This document shows, piece after piece, positions 35,168 to 43,775 of a DNA stretch of 64,000 bases. Source of the DNA: Lutimonas saemankumensis (GTDB taxonomy: Bacteria > Bacteroidota > Bacteroidia > Flavobacteriales > Flavobacteriaceae); NCBI RefSeq assembly GCF_020171465.1, contig NZ_JAIUZR010000003.1, positions 1-64,000 of the forward strand, written 5' to 3'. The position numbers and the translations under genes were made by a program. Below the pieces are notes generated by a model, which did not search any database, had not been told where the DNA came from, and saw only the letters and a list, made by a program, of their open reading frames with translations. The first letter of the stretch is position 1, and every line of letters begins with the position of its first letter.

Positions 35168-36448
35168 ATGGGAATAGAGGAAATATACACATGTTACAAG
35201 GAGTGTCTTAAGGTTGTAAAAGACACAAGAGAGGACGTGCGAGATTGCATGTATTTCTCATTAAAAGGGGAGAGTTTTAACGGGAACAAATATGCAAAAG
35301 AGGCTCTGGACAAGGGAGCCAGGTTTGCCGTAATCGATGAGGAAATATATGATACCGATGATCGTATGATTCTGGTTGACGATGTTTTGAAATGTCTGCA
35401 GGACCTGGCCCGATACCACAGAGAACGGTTGAATATTCCTATTTTGGCCCTGACGGGCAGCAATGGAAAGACCACTACAAAAGAGTTGATACATGCCGTA
35501 TTGAAGCGTAAATTCAATTGTCTTGCCACTTCGGGAAATCTAAACAATCATATCGGCGTTCCTTTAACCTTACTCACTCTTTCTACCGAGCACGAGTTCG
35601 GGGTCATCGAAATGGGGGCAAATCATCAGTTGGAAATCGATGAGTTATGTAAAATTGCCTTACCGGATTATGGCTATATAACTAACTTTGGAAGGGTTCA
35701 TCTCGAGGGGTTCGGAAGTTTTGAAGGTGTGATTCAGGGAAAAACAGAAATGTACAGGCACCTGGCGGCTCATGGAAAAAAAGTTTTTGTGAACAGTGAG
35801 GACCAGATTCAAATGGATCGATCTGAAGGTATGAACAGGATCTTGTTTGGTGCCGAAAATGATGTGCACTTCAAAACTCATTTTCTAAGCGCGGACCCTT
35901 TTGTAAGGATGGAATTTGATCAGGTTGAAATTCAAAGTCAGCTTATTGGAAATTATAATTACACCAATATAGCTGTCGCTGTTGCGATTGGTGCATATTT
36001 TGGAATTGAAGCTACAGAGATAAAAAAAGGGATAGAGGCCTATGTTCCTAAAAACAACAGATCTCAAATCTTAGATATTAATTCAAACAGGATCATTCTC
36101 GATGCTTACAATGCCAACCCCAACAGTATGGAAGTCGCCATTGATAATTTATCGAAACTATCGGCCGACCGGAAAATAGCAGTATTAGGCGATATGTTTG
36201 AACTTGGAGATGACAGTGGTTTGGAACATGAAAGGATCGCATCTCTTGCCTCAGAATCAAACCTTGATAAAATATTCTTAATAGGAGAGAACTTTTCAAA
36301 AACGAAACTCACCAATGATTCTATTATCAAATATCCTTCTTTTGAAGAATTTAAAGATCAATTCCGTGAATTAAGTATTGAAAACAGCACGATTTTGATA
36401 AAGGCCTCTCGCGGAATGGCTTTGGAGCGGACGCTGGAGTTTCTGTGA
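35168..36448 (+). CDS. murF: UDP-N-acetylmuramoyl-tripeptide--D-alanyl-D-alanine ligase
   Basis: MurF adds D-Ala-D-Ala to UDP-MurNAc-tripeptide, the last cytoplasmic step of peptidoglycan precursor synthesis. The 426-residue protein contains the ATP loop ALTGSNGKTTTKELIH near residue 93, GNLNNHIGVPLTL, EMGANHQLEI and ILDAYNANPNSM, all Mur-ligase hallmarks. The start is ATG 35168, 12 bp after the gldJ terminator. It converges with the DUF4468 gene with 19 bp between stops. Confidence 0.96.
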   Translation: MGIEEIYTCYKECLKVVKDTREDVRDCMYFSLKGESFNGNKYAKEALDKGARFAVIDEEIYDTDDRMILVDDVLKCLQDLARYHRERLNIPILALTGSNGKTTTKELIHAVLKRKFNCLATSGNLNNHIGVPLTLLTLSTEHEFGVIEMGANHQLEIDELCKIALPDYGYITNFGRVHLEGFGSFEGVIQGKTEMYRHLAAHGKKVFVNSEDQIQMDRSEGMNRILFGAENDVHFKTHFLSADPFVRMEFDQVEIQSQLIGNYNYTNIAVAVAIGAYFGIEATEIKKGIEAYVPKNNRSQILDINSNRIILDAYNANPNSMEVAIDNLSKLSADRKIAVLGDMFELGDDSGLEHERIASLASESNLDKIFLIGENFSKTKLTNDSIIKYPSFEEFKDQFRELSIENSTILIKASRGMALERTLEFL

Positions 36449-36467
36449 TCAGATTTATTTACCGATC

Positions 36468-36998
36468 CTACCAGTCATCCTCAGTAGGTTCCATTTTATT
36501 GTTGGAGACATAATAAATGAGACTTTCTATTGCGGATGTCATTTCGTTATCAATAGGTTCCTCAATAAGGATCTGATAATCTGTTGGAAATCTGTCTATG
36601 TAGGTCTTCAATTCCATGCCATCAACCGTAGAGCCTTTTAATTTTCCTACCTTGAAGTTATGAAAATCGTATTTATAGCGATTGTCCTTGGCAATGATCT
36701 TTAGGTCAAAGAATAGATCTACCTTAATATCTTTACGAATCAATTTCCATTTAAAATGATAGGTATTTAATTGTTTTACACTGTTGGAGTCAATTCTTGC
36801 TGAATCTATCTGCGTGTAATAGTTTCCAAGCCAGGCAATGGCTCTTGTTTTGATCTCAGAACTGCTTAATCCTTCTGCCCTTACTACTTCTTCATATCTG
36901 AATTCCCCGGTCTCGTCATCAATCATAATCAATTGAGCCTGACCTACATAAAAAGACAAAAATAAAATGAGGGGGGCAATTATTTTTCTTTTTTTCAT
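36468..36998 (-). CDS. DUF4468 domain protein, exported
   Basis: The 176-residue protein has a signal peptide (KIIAPLILFLSFYVGQAQ) and then the DUF4468 pattern: GEFRYEEVVRAEGLSSSEI, the helix RAIAWLGNYY, a beta strand RKDIKVDLFFDLKI and DNRYKYDFHNFKV. DUF4468 proteins have a TATA-binding-protein-like fold, are exported in Bacteroidota and have no known role. Downstream of argS on the same strand, separated by 123 bp with a terminator. Confidence 0.86.
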   Translation of the reverse strand: MKKRKIIAPLILFLSFYVGQAQLIMIDDETGEFRYEEVVRAEGLSSSEIKTRAIAWLGNYYTQIDSARIDSNSVKQLNTYHFKWKLIRKDIKVDLFFDLKIIAKDNRYKYDFHNFKVGKLKGSTVDGMELKTYIDRFPTDYQILIEEPIDNEMTSAIESLIYYVSNNKMEPTEDDW

Positions 36999-37016
36999 AA
37001 TAATTTTAAATCAAAA

Positions 37017-37032
37017 AATACCACGTGAAACG
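37017..37032. other. parS-like half-site
   Basis: The 16-mer AATACCACGTGAAACG shares 12 positions with the ParB-binding consensus TGTTNCACGTGAAACA. The right half CACGTGAAAC is perfect and the left half degenerate. CACG-TGAAA-CGTG also makes a small hairpin. A single degraded copy is weak evidence. Confidence 0.25.
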
Positions 37033-37085
37033 TGTATTTTTAATAAATAACAAGTATGCAAGTTATCATTTTTATTTAAGTAATC

Positions 37086-37115
37086 AAAAAAAAGCCCATA
37101 CCCTGTGGAGGGTAT
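37086..37115 (-). terminator. Probable terminator of argS
   Basis: Read on the minus strand, ATACCCT/AGGGTAT (loop CCAC) is followed by GGGC and then a run of eight T. The four bases between stem and T run make it less typical. Confidence 0.62.
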
Positions 37116-37121
37116 ATATCA

Positions 37122-38891
37122 TTACATTCGTTCCGGGACATCGATCCCTAAAAGTTTAAAAGACGAGCGAATTACACATGCAACGGCATAAGATAAATGA
37201 ACCCGAAACTGCTTTTCTTCTTCTTTATCAGCCCCAAAAATAGGAACACTTTGATAAAAAGAATTATAGTTTTTTACCAGGTCATAACTGTAATTTGCTA
37301 TCAGGGCCGGGCTAAGGCTATCCGCAGCATTTTGAACAACAACCGGGAAGTTCTCCAATAACTTTAACAACTCTTTCTCTTTTGAATTCAAATCTTTAAT
37401 TGCTATTTCTGATCCCGGTTTGAATTTTGCCTTTCTCAGGATAGACTGAATTCTCGCATAGGTATATTGAATAAAAGGCCCTGTGTTTCCGTTAAAGTCG
37501 ATGGATTCCTTAGGGTCGAACAAAATTCTTTTTTTAGGGTCTACCTTAAGAATAAAATATTTCAGGGCTCCCAGGCCAATGATCTTATACAACCTGTTCT
37601 TTTCTTCCTGCGAATATCCTTCTAGTTTCCCAAGTTCTTCAGAAATTTCGCCGGCCGTGGAACTCATTTCTTTCATAAGATCGTCCGCATCAACAACGGT
37701 TCCTTCTCTTGATTTCATTTTCCCTTCCGGAAGGTCCACCATTCCATAGGAAAGGTGATGCAAATTCTGAGCCCAGTCAAATCCCATTTTTTTAAGAATT
37801 AAAAACAGTACTTTAAAATGATAGTCCTGTTCATTTCCCACGGTATAAACCAGGCCATCAATATCCGGGAAATCCTTAATTCTCTGGATTGCCGTTCCTA
37901 TATCCTGGGTCATATAAACTGCAGTTCCATCAGCTCTTAAAACAATTTTTTCATCCAGGCCCTCATCGGTTAGATCTATCCAAACTGAACCGTCCTCTTT
38001 TTTATAGAAAATTCCTTTCTCAAGTCCATGGGCCACAACTTCCTTACCTAACAGATAGGTGTCACTTTCATAATAATTCTTGTCAAAATTTACGCCCAGT
38101 TCCTGGTAACTGATATCAAAACCGTCGTAAACCCATTGATTCATTTTTTTCCAAAGTGAGACCGTTTCAGGATCTCCTGCTTCCCATTTTCTTAACATTT
38201 CCTGGGCTTCCAATAGAATGGGCGCCTGCTTCTTGGCTTCCTCTTCGGATATTCCATCTTTCACAAGAGATTCTATCTCTTTTTTATATTGTTTGTCAAA
38301 AGCAACATAATAGTTTCCAACAAGCTTGTCACCTTTTAGCCCTGTCCCCTCGGGAGTTTCTCCATTGCCAAATTTTAACCAGGCTACCATGCTTTTGCAA
38401 ATATGTATTCCACGATCATTGATGATCTGGGTCTTGTATACTTTTTTACCTGCTGCCGAAATGATTTCAGAAACAGAATAACCTAAAAGATTATTTCGAA
38501 TGTGTCCCAGATGTAATGGTTTATTGGTGTTGGGTGAAGAATATTCCACCATAACGGCTCCTTTCTTATCCTTTACGATCCCAAAATCTTCAAATTCTGA
38601 TATCTTGCCGAAGTTTTCAAGATAATAGTTGTCGGTAATCACTAAATTCAAAAACCCTTTTACCACGTTGAATTCAGAAACTGATTCTGCATGAGATTTC
38701 AGGTAATTCCCTAATTCGGTGGCAATCTGAAACGGATTGCCTTTGATATGTTTAAGAAGAGGAAAAACAACAATTGTAATATCTCCTTTAAAGTCCTTTC
38801 TTGTTTCCTGAAATTCCAGTTTATCTATTTCAATTTCATAAATAGATTTGATTCCTTCTTTGGCTATAGGATCGAGTATATTTTGAACCAC
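37122..38891 (-). CDS. argS: Arginine--tRNA ligase
   Basis: Class I arginyl-tRNA synthetase with the HIGH-type motif HLGHIRN in VEYSSPNTNKPLHLGHI and the KMSKS-type motif GKMKSREGT. An N-terminal Arg-S additional domain and a C-terminal DALR anticodon-binding domain (TGPFIQYTYARIQSILRKA) are present. I choose GTG at 38891, giving 589 residues starting VVQNILDPIAKEGIKSIY, which fits family N-termini. The ATG at 38933 would add a hydrophobic, unalignable segment (MKIIIFAALVNIIV) and lies upstream of the -7 box TATTTTTG (minus strand, 38915-38922), which would exclude it from the mRNA. Confidence 0.95.
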   Translation of the reverse strand: MVQNILDPIAKEGIKSIYEIEIDKLEFQETRKDFKGDITIVVFPLLKHIKGNPFQIATELGNYLKSHAESVSEFNVVKGFLNLVITDNYYLENFGKISEFEDFGIVKDKKGAVMVEYSSPNTNKPLHLGHIRNNLLGYSVSEIISAAGKKVYKTQIINDRGIHICKSMVAWLKFGNGETPEGTGLKGDKLVGNYYVAFDKQYKKEIESLVKDGISEEEAKKQAPILLEAQEMLRKWEAGDPETVSLWKKMNQWVYDGFDISYQELGVNFDKNYYESDTYLLGKEVVAHGLEKGIFYKKEDGSVWIDLTDEGLDEKIVLRADGTAVYMTQDIGTAIQRIKDFPDIDGLVYTVGNEQDYHFKVLFLILKKMGFDWAQNLHHLSYGMVDLPEGKMKSREGTVVDADDLMKEMSSTAGEISEELGKLEGYSQEEKNRLYKIIGLGALKYFILKVDPKKRILFDPKESIDFNGNTGPFIQYTYARIQSILRKAKFKPGSEIAIKDLNSKEKELLKLLENFPVVVQNAADSLSPALIANYSYDLVKNYNSFYQSVPIFGADKEEEKQFRVHLSYAVACVIRSSFKLLGIDVPERM

Positions 38892-38914
38892 GACAATTAT
38901 ATTTACGAGAGCCG

Positions 38915-38922
38915 CAAAAATA
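38915..38922 (-). promoter_or_regulatory. -7 box of argS
   Basis: TATTTTTG on the minus strand matches TAnnTTTG exactly. Predicted start near 38911 gives a ~20-nt leader to the GTG at 38891. Confidence 0.55.
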
Positions 38923-38933
38923 ATTATTTTCAC

Positions 38934-38962
38934 TTGATAATGGATGAGTTATTGTACATTTG
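38934..38962 (+). promoter_or_regulatory. Promoter of the YkgJ-type gene
   Basis: TTG (38934-38936), an 18-bp spacer and TACATTTG (38955-38962) match the consensus fully. It overlaps the TTG codon at 38960, so translation must start further right. Confidence 0.68.
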
Positions 38963-38971
38963 ATGACTGCG

Positions 38972-39475
38972 ATGGATGAAATGGATAAAATAATCAGGGA
39001 TTTACCTAAAAGGTCGCTTGAAAAAAGGGCTGAGAACAAAAAGTATTTCAAGAAATTGAAAAGCAAACAGAGAAAGCGCCTGGATTTATTAATGCAGGAA
39101 ATACACGAGGCTGAATTTGAAAATACTGATTGTTTGACCTGTGCTAACTGTTGCAAAACCACGAGTCCGATTTTTACGGAAAAAGATATCAGCAGAATTT
39201 CAAAATTTTTAAGGATGAAGGAGCGTAATTTCGTGTCTCAGTACCTAAAGAGGGATGAGGATGATTTTATGGTACTTCAATCATCACCCTGTGCTTTTTT
39301 AGATCAGGATAACAGCTGTTTTATCTATGAAGTAAGGCCCAAGGCCTGCAGTGAGTACCCTCATACCAACAGGAAAAAATTTAGTCAGCTGACAGAGCTT
39401 ACAATTAAGAATACAGAAATATGCCCGGCCGTTTACAATATTGTAGAAACCTTAAAAGTAAAGCTTCCTTTATAG
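38972..39475 (+). CDS. YkgJ family cysteine cluster protein
   Basis: The ~167-residue protein has a basic N-terminal helix followed by the cysteine cluster CLTCANCCKTT, CAFLDQDNSCFIYEVRPKAC and a late Cys in TEICPAV. Its arrangement is CxxCxxCC...C...C...C, expected to bind a metal, possibly an Fe-S centre or zinc. Family function is unsettled. In-frame starts are TTG 38960 and ATG 38963, 38972. The promoter -7 box ends at 38962 and excludes the first. I choose ATG 38972 (MDEMDKIIRDLP); ATG 38963 remains possible. Divergent from argS. Confidence 0.85.
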   Translation: MDEMDKIIRDLPKRSLEKRAENKKYFKKLKSKQRKRLDLLMQEIHEAEFENTDCLTCANCCKTTSPIFTEKDISRISKFLRMKERNFVSQYLKRDEDDFMVLQSSPCAFLDQDNSCFIYEVRPKACSEYPHTNRKKFSQLTELTIKNTEICPAVYNIVETLKVKLPL

Positions 39476-39510
39476 AAATAACGAATCATATAATTCATAG
39501 ATAAAAAACA

Positions 39511-40779
39511 TCAGGGATAGATCAAATAATTTTCCCTGATCAATTTGAATTTTTCAATATTCTTTGTCCAGCTTTTTCTTATTTCTTCAGAAGTCAGACC
39601 CTTTTCAATTTGTTTTCTGAGTGTTTCGTTACCTGCATGAGCGGTAAAGGTTTTACCAAAAAAATCCGTATCCTTTGGAGTTTTATGATAAGCATCCAGC
39701 AGCCATTCCAGATTCACTTTGGCCTGATGCTCAGCTTTTGTCAAATCAACACCATAGCATTTTTCTCCTTTAAATTTCGGGTATTTTGAACCAAAATTTT
39801 CCTGGGGGGTGAAACTAAATTCTGAAGGTGGGAAGAAAGGGGCACCGTATCTTTGAAACTGGAATTCAGATCCTCTACCTGCATTGATAACGGTTCCTTC
39901 AAAAAATCCAAGACTTGGGTACAGGTTGATCGATTGGTCATTAGGCAGATTAGGCGAAGGCCTTACGGGGAGGCTGTATTTACTTAAGTGGGTATAATTC
40001 AAGACAGGAATTATTTTTAATTCACAGACTAAACTATCCTTGAGCCAGTATTCTCCATTGACCATTTGGGCATATTCTCCCATGGTCATTCCGTAAACAA
40101 GGGGAACTTCGTGCATACCTAAAAATGAACTGTACCTGGAATCAAGAACAGGACCGTCAATATAATGACCGTTTGGGTTGGGCCTGTCCAGAATTATCAT
40201 GGGTATATCCGATTCAGCGCAGGCCTCCATTACCAGGCTCATTGTGGAGATATAGGTGTAAAACCTAACTCCAACATCTTGAATATCAAATAAAACAAGA
40301 TCAACATCTTTTAAATGTTCAGCACTTGGTTTTTTGTTTTTACCATAGAGTGAAATAATAGTCAGTCCCGTTTTTTTGTCTTTGTCATCCTCCACTTTTT
40401 CACCTGCATCAATTCGTCCGCGAAACCCGTGTTCAGGGGCAAAGACTTTTTGAATTACTATGTTGTGACTGAGTAAGGTGTCTATCAAATGTGTAAACTC
40501 CACATTACTTTTAAGGGACCCTTTTTTAACGATACTTGTCTGATTGGCCACAACGGCAATTTTCTTATTGTGAAGAAAGGGAAGGTAGGCATTCATCAGA
40601 TCGGCAGCGGGTACAATGATCAAGCTGTCAGCATCCGCTTGCAAGGTCCGGTTTTTGTTGTAAGGTTGAGCGGAGATAAATTCCGTTTTTTTGGAAAAAG
40701 AGGAGAGTAAAAGAACGAAGGCTATTAATTCAGTTACTAAAATTAAATATGTATTTTTGGACCGAATTAACCTTTTCAT
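39511..40779 (-). CDS. DUF1343 family protein (NamZ-type exo-N-acetylmuramidase)
   Basis: The 422-residue exported protein has an N-terminal hydrophobic segment (TYLILVTELIAFVLLLSSF). DUF1343 motifs are KIAVVANQTSIV, FAPEHGFRGRIDAGE, LVLFDIQDVGVRFYTY, LDRPNPNGHYIDGP and GRGSEFQFQRYGAPFF. Characterised DUF1343 members (NamZ) release terminal N-acetylmuramic acid from peptidoglycan fragments, so a cell-wall recycling role is likely. Its start codon is only 6 bp from the divergent permease start. Confidence 0.88.
   Translation of the reverse strand: MKRLIRSKNTYLILVTELIAFVLLLSSFSKKTEFISAQPYNKNRTLQADADSLIIVPAADLMNAYLPFLHNKKIAVVANQTSIVKKGSLKSNVEFTHLIDTLLSHNIVIQKVFAPEHGFRGRIDAGEKVEDDKDKKTGLTIISLYGKNKKPSAEHLKDVDLVLFDIQDVGVRFYTYISTMSLVMEACAESDIPMIILDRPNPNGHYIDGPVLDSRYSSFLGMHEVPLVYGMTMGEYAQMVNGEYWLKDSLVCELKIIPVLNYTHLSKYSLPVRPSPNLPNDQSINLYPSLGFFEGTVINAGRGSEFQFQRYGAPFFPPSEFSFTPQENFGSKYPKFKGEKCYGVDLTKAEHQAKVNLEWLLDAYHKTPKDTDFFGKTFTAHAGNETLRKQIEKGLTSEEIRKSWTKNIEKFKLIRENYLIYP
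40752..40759 (+). promoter_or_regulatory. -7 box of the permease gene inside DUF1343 coding sequence
   Basis: TATTTTTG on the plus strand matches TAnnTTTG, 26 bp before the TTG start at 40786 and inside codons of the divergent gene. No -33 TTG is seen at the normal distance. Confidence 0.5.
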
Positions 40780-40785
40780 TTCAAT

Positions 40786-42021
40786 TTGAATTACGAATTA
40801 TTTATAGCCCGGCGCATTATCGCCTCCAAGGAACACAAAAATAGTGTTTCATCGCCTATAATAAAAATCTCTATTCTTGCCATTGCCATAGGGATCGTAG
40901 TCATGCTTTTTTCGGTAGCCACAGGTGTTGGTTTACAGAAAAAGATAAAGGAAAAAATTTCAGGATTTAACGGAGATATACAGATTATCAATTTCGATAG
41001 TAATAATTCGAGGGTGACCGTTATTCCCGTATCTAAGAATCAGGATTTTTATCCCGAATTTACTTCTGTTCCAAACGTAAAACAAGTACAGGTTTTTGCC
41101 ACTAAAGCGGGAATTATAAGAACTCCCAATGAGTTCGAAGGAATTGTCCTGAAGGGAGTTGACAAGGATTATAACTGGTCTTTTTTTAAAGAATATCTCA
41201 AAGAAGGATCGATTCCAGATCTAAAAGGGGATCTCTCAAATGAAGTCCTTATGTCAGTGAAAACGGCATCGCGATTACGTCTGGGAATCGGGGATGAATT
41301 TTATACATTTTTTGTAAAAAACGACCCGAACAAGGCACCAAATTCAAGAAAGTTTGTGATCAGCGGTATATACGACTCAGGATTTGAAGAATTTGACGAA
41401 ACATTGATGATTGGCGACATCAGACATATTCAAAGGATTAATAAATGGGCGGAAGATCAGGTTGGCGGATTTGAATTATATATCCACGATTTTGACCGGC
41501 TCAGAGAGACTGGTTTTGAAGTTTACGAAGCTATAGACCCCTCTCTGAATGCCTATACAACAGCAGAAAAATATCCGGCAATTTATGAGTGGCTGGCGCT
41601 ATTTGATACAAACATTGTTGTGATCATAGGTATTATGATTTTGATCGCAGGCATTAACATGATCACAGCCCTATTGGTTTTAATTTTAGAAAGAACTCAA
41701 ATGATAGGAATTTTAAAGGCACTCGGTAATCACAACTGGAGCATCAGAAAAATCTTTTTATACAATGCGTCTTTTTTGATCGCAAAAGGATTGTTCTGGG
41801 GGAACCTTATTGGAGTGGGGCTGTTGCTGAGTCAAAAATATTTTGGAATTATCAAATTGAACCCGGAAACTTACTATGTAAATCAAGCCCCTGTTTACCT
41901 TGGGATTCCGGCGATTATCTATATTAATTTAGGCACCTTGCTATTGTGCTTATTGATGCTAATTGTACCATCTTATATAGTAAGTAAAATTAGTCCGGTA
42001 AAAGCGATAAAATTTGATTAA
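40786..42021 (+). CDS. ABC transporter permease, FtsX/LolCE type
   Basis: The 411-residue protein has four membrane helices, one N-terminal (SILAIAIGIVVMLFSVATGV) and three near residues 278-395, enclosing a MacB-like periplasmic domain. That is the layout of LolC/LolE and FtsX-type permeases. GILKALGNHNWSIRKIFL matches the cytoplasmic coupling loop. It could act in lipoprotein release, but no ATPase gene is adjacent, so this is inference. The start is TTG 40786, giving MNYELFIARRIIASKEH. A -7 box TATTTTTG lies at 40752-40759, inside the start of the divergent DUF1343 gene. Confidence 0.9.
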   Translation: MNYELFIARRIIASKEHKNSVSSPIIKISILAIAIGIVVMLFSVATGVGLQKKIKEKISGFNGDIQIINFDSNNSRVTVIPVSKNQDFYPEFTSVPNVKQVQVFATKAGIIRTPNEFEGIVLKGVDKDYNWSFFKEYLKEGSIPDLKGDLSNEVLMSVKTASRLRLGIGDEFYTFFVKNDPNKAPNSRKFVISGIYDSGFEEFDETLMIGDIRHIQRINKWAEDQVGGFELYIHDFDRLRETGFEVYEAIDPSLNAYTTAEKYPAIYEWLALFDTNIVVIIGIMILIAGINMITALLVLILERTQMIGILKALGNHNWSIRKIFLYNASFLIAKGLFWGNLIGVGLLLSQKYFGIIKLNPETYYVNQAPVYLGIPAIIYINLGTLLLCLLMLIVPSYIVSKISPVKAIKFD

Positions 42022-42088
42022 ATTTGCATTCCTAAAATCGACCCTCATATTGGGGTCTATCGAATAAGAAATTAATTATTTTGAACAT

Positions 42089-43477
42089 ATGAAATACGAC
42101 ATTATTGTTATCGGAAGCGGTCCCGGAGGCTATGTCACGGCAATCAGAGCTTCTCAGCTTGGATTTAAAGTAGCTGTAGTTGAAAAAGCAGAATTAGGCG
42201 GAATTTGTTTAAACTGGGGTTGTATCCCGACCAAGGCACTTCTAAAAAGCGCTCAGGTGTATGAATATTTGAAACACGTAGACAGTTATGGCCTTAAGGC
42301 AAAGGAGATAGATAAGGATTTTGAAGCTGTCGTAAAGAGAAGTCGCGGGGTTGCCGAGGGTATGAGCAAAGGTGTTCAGTTTTTAATGAAAAAAAATAAA
42401 ATTGACATCATCAATGGTTTCGGAAAGATTAAGCCCGGAAAGAAAGTGGAAGTTGAGGATGACAAGGGAAAATCAACGGAATACAGTGCGGATCATATCA
42501 TTATAGCTACAGGTGCCAGATCAAGAGAGTTACCATTTTTACCTATCGATAAAGAAAAAGTAATCGGTTACAGGCAAGCCATGGTGCTTCCAAAACAGCC
42601 TAAAAAGATGATCATTGTTGGTTCTGGAGCCATTGGCGTGGAGTTTGCCTATTTCTACAATTCAATGGGAACCGAGGTAACTATCGTTGAGTTTTTACCT
42701 AACCTTGTTCCTTTGGAAGATGAGGAGGTTTCAAAGCAGTTTGAGCGCTCTCTTAAGAAATCAGGTATAAAGGTCATGACTAATTCAAGTGTGACCAAGG
42801 TAGATACTTCTGGTGAAGGGGTAAAAGCTACTGTTTCAACCAAAAAGGGAGAGGTTTCTCTTGAGGCTGATATTGTCCTGTCTGCAGTAGGGATAAAATC
42901 GAATATCGAAAATATCGGCTTGGAAGACGTTGGAATTGTAACAGACAAAGACAAGATTCTTGTTAATGATTACTACCAGACAAATTTACCAGGCTATTAT
43001 GCTATTGGAGATGTTGTTCCCGGACCGGCTTTGGCCCATGTGGCTTCTGCTGAAGGAATAACCTGTGTTGAAAAAATAGCGGGTCTCAATCCTGAACCGA
43101 TTGATTATGGCAACATTCCGGGTTGTACCTATGCGAGCCCGGAGATCGCAAGTGTTGGTTTGACGGAGAAACAGGCTAAGGAGAAGGGATATGATATTAA
43201 AGTTGGTAAGTTTCCTTTTTCTGCTTCTGGTAAGGCCTCTGCTGCAGGAACCAAGGAAGGTTTTGTAAAAGTGATTTTTGACGCGAAATACGGAGAGTGG
43301 CTTGGATGTCATATGATTGGAGCCGGAGTTACAGATATGATCGCTGAAGCAGTTTTGGGAAGAAAGCTTGAAACTACAGGGCATGAAGTTTTAAAAGCAG
43401 TACATCCCCACCCAACGATGAGTGAAGCGGTGATGGAAGCTGTTGCCGATGCCTATGACGAGGTGATTCACCTTTAA
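42089..43477 (+). CDS. lpdA: Dihydrolipoyl dehydrogenase
   Basis: The 462-residue flavoprotein has an FAD motif IGSGPGGYVTAIRA, the redox disulfide Cys40/Cys45 in GGICLNWGCIPTKA, an NAD-binding GSGAIGVEFAYFY and the C-terminal His-Glu dyad in HPHPTMSEAVME. It reoxidises the lipoyl arm of 2-oxoacid dehydrogenase complexes or the glycine cleavage system. None of the other subunits is in this window. It is followed by a clear terminator. Confidence 0.96.
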   Translation: MKYDIIVIGSGPGGYVTAIRASQLGFKVAVVEKAELGGICLNWGCIPTKALLKSAQVYEYLKHVDSYGLKAKEIDKDFEAVVKRSRGVAEGMSKGVQFLMKKNKIDIINGFGKIKPGKKVEVEDDKGKSTEYSADHIIIATGARSRELPFLPIDKEKVIGYRQAMVLPKQPKKMIIVGSGAIGVEFAYFYNSMGTEVTIVEFLPNLVPLEDEEVSKQFERSLKKSGIKVMTNSSVTKVDTSGEGVKATVSTKKGEVSLEADIVLSAVGIKSNIENIGLEDVGIVTDKDKILVNDYYQTNLPGYYAIGDVVPGPALAHVASAEGITCVEKIAGLNPEPIDYGNIPGCTYASPEIASVGLTEKQAKEKGYDIKVGKFPFSASGKASAAGTKEGFVKVIFDAKYGEWLGCHMIGAGVTDMIAEAVLGRKLETTGHEVLKAVHPHPTMSEAVMEAVADAYDEVIHL

Positions 43478-43499
43478 AGGATCTTAAAATCATAATCAG

Positions 43500-43523
43500 G
43501 CACTCGAAAGAGTGCTTTTTTTA
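43500..43523 (+). terminator. Rho-independent terminator after lpdA
   Basis: A six-pair stem GCACTC/GAGTGC with a stable GAAA tetraloop is followed by a run of seven T. Confidence 0.93.
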
Positions 43524-43698
43524 TTTGAACAAAATACGTTAAAATATAAGCGATTTTTTTGGTCTTTTCGGATGCTGGAAATCAGGAAACATAGTATCTT
43601 TGTCAGGCTTCAAAAAATCTATGAAAAGGGCGAATTATGCTATTTCAAACTTTGATAAAGAAAATCTATTTCAGTATAAAATATTGAAATAATAATAG

Positions 43699-43730
43699 TT
43701 GTTTACAAGGTTATCTATGGGTTATTTTTG
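43699..43730 (+). promoter_or_regulatory. Promoter of the peroxiredoxin-thioredoxin-DUF6952 unit
   Basis: TTG (43699-43701), a 21-bp spacer and TATTTTTG (43723-43730) match the consensus fully. The predicted leader is about 42 nt. A second -7-like box TATCTTTG is at 43595-43602. The ~298-bp gap otherwise holds only a doubtful 23-codon frame at 43621-43692. Confidence 0.68.
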
Positions 43731-43775
43731 CAAGCGTAAAAATGAATTTTAACAATTAATAAAAAAAAATAGACT

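Noticed and set aside
42035-42062. Inverted repeat GACCC...GGGTC before lpdA as a terminator or riboswitch
   Set aside because: Short stem without a T tract, and no other structural elements of a known riboswitch.
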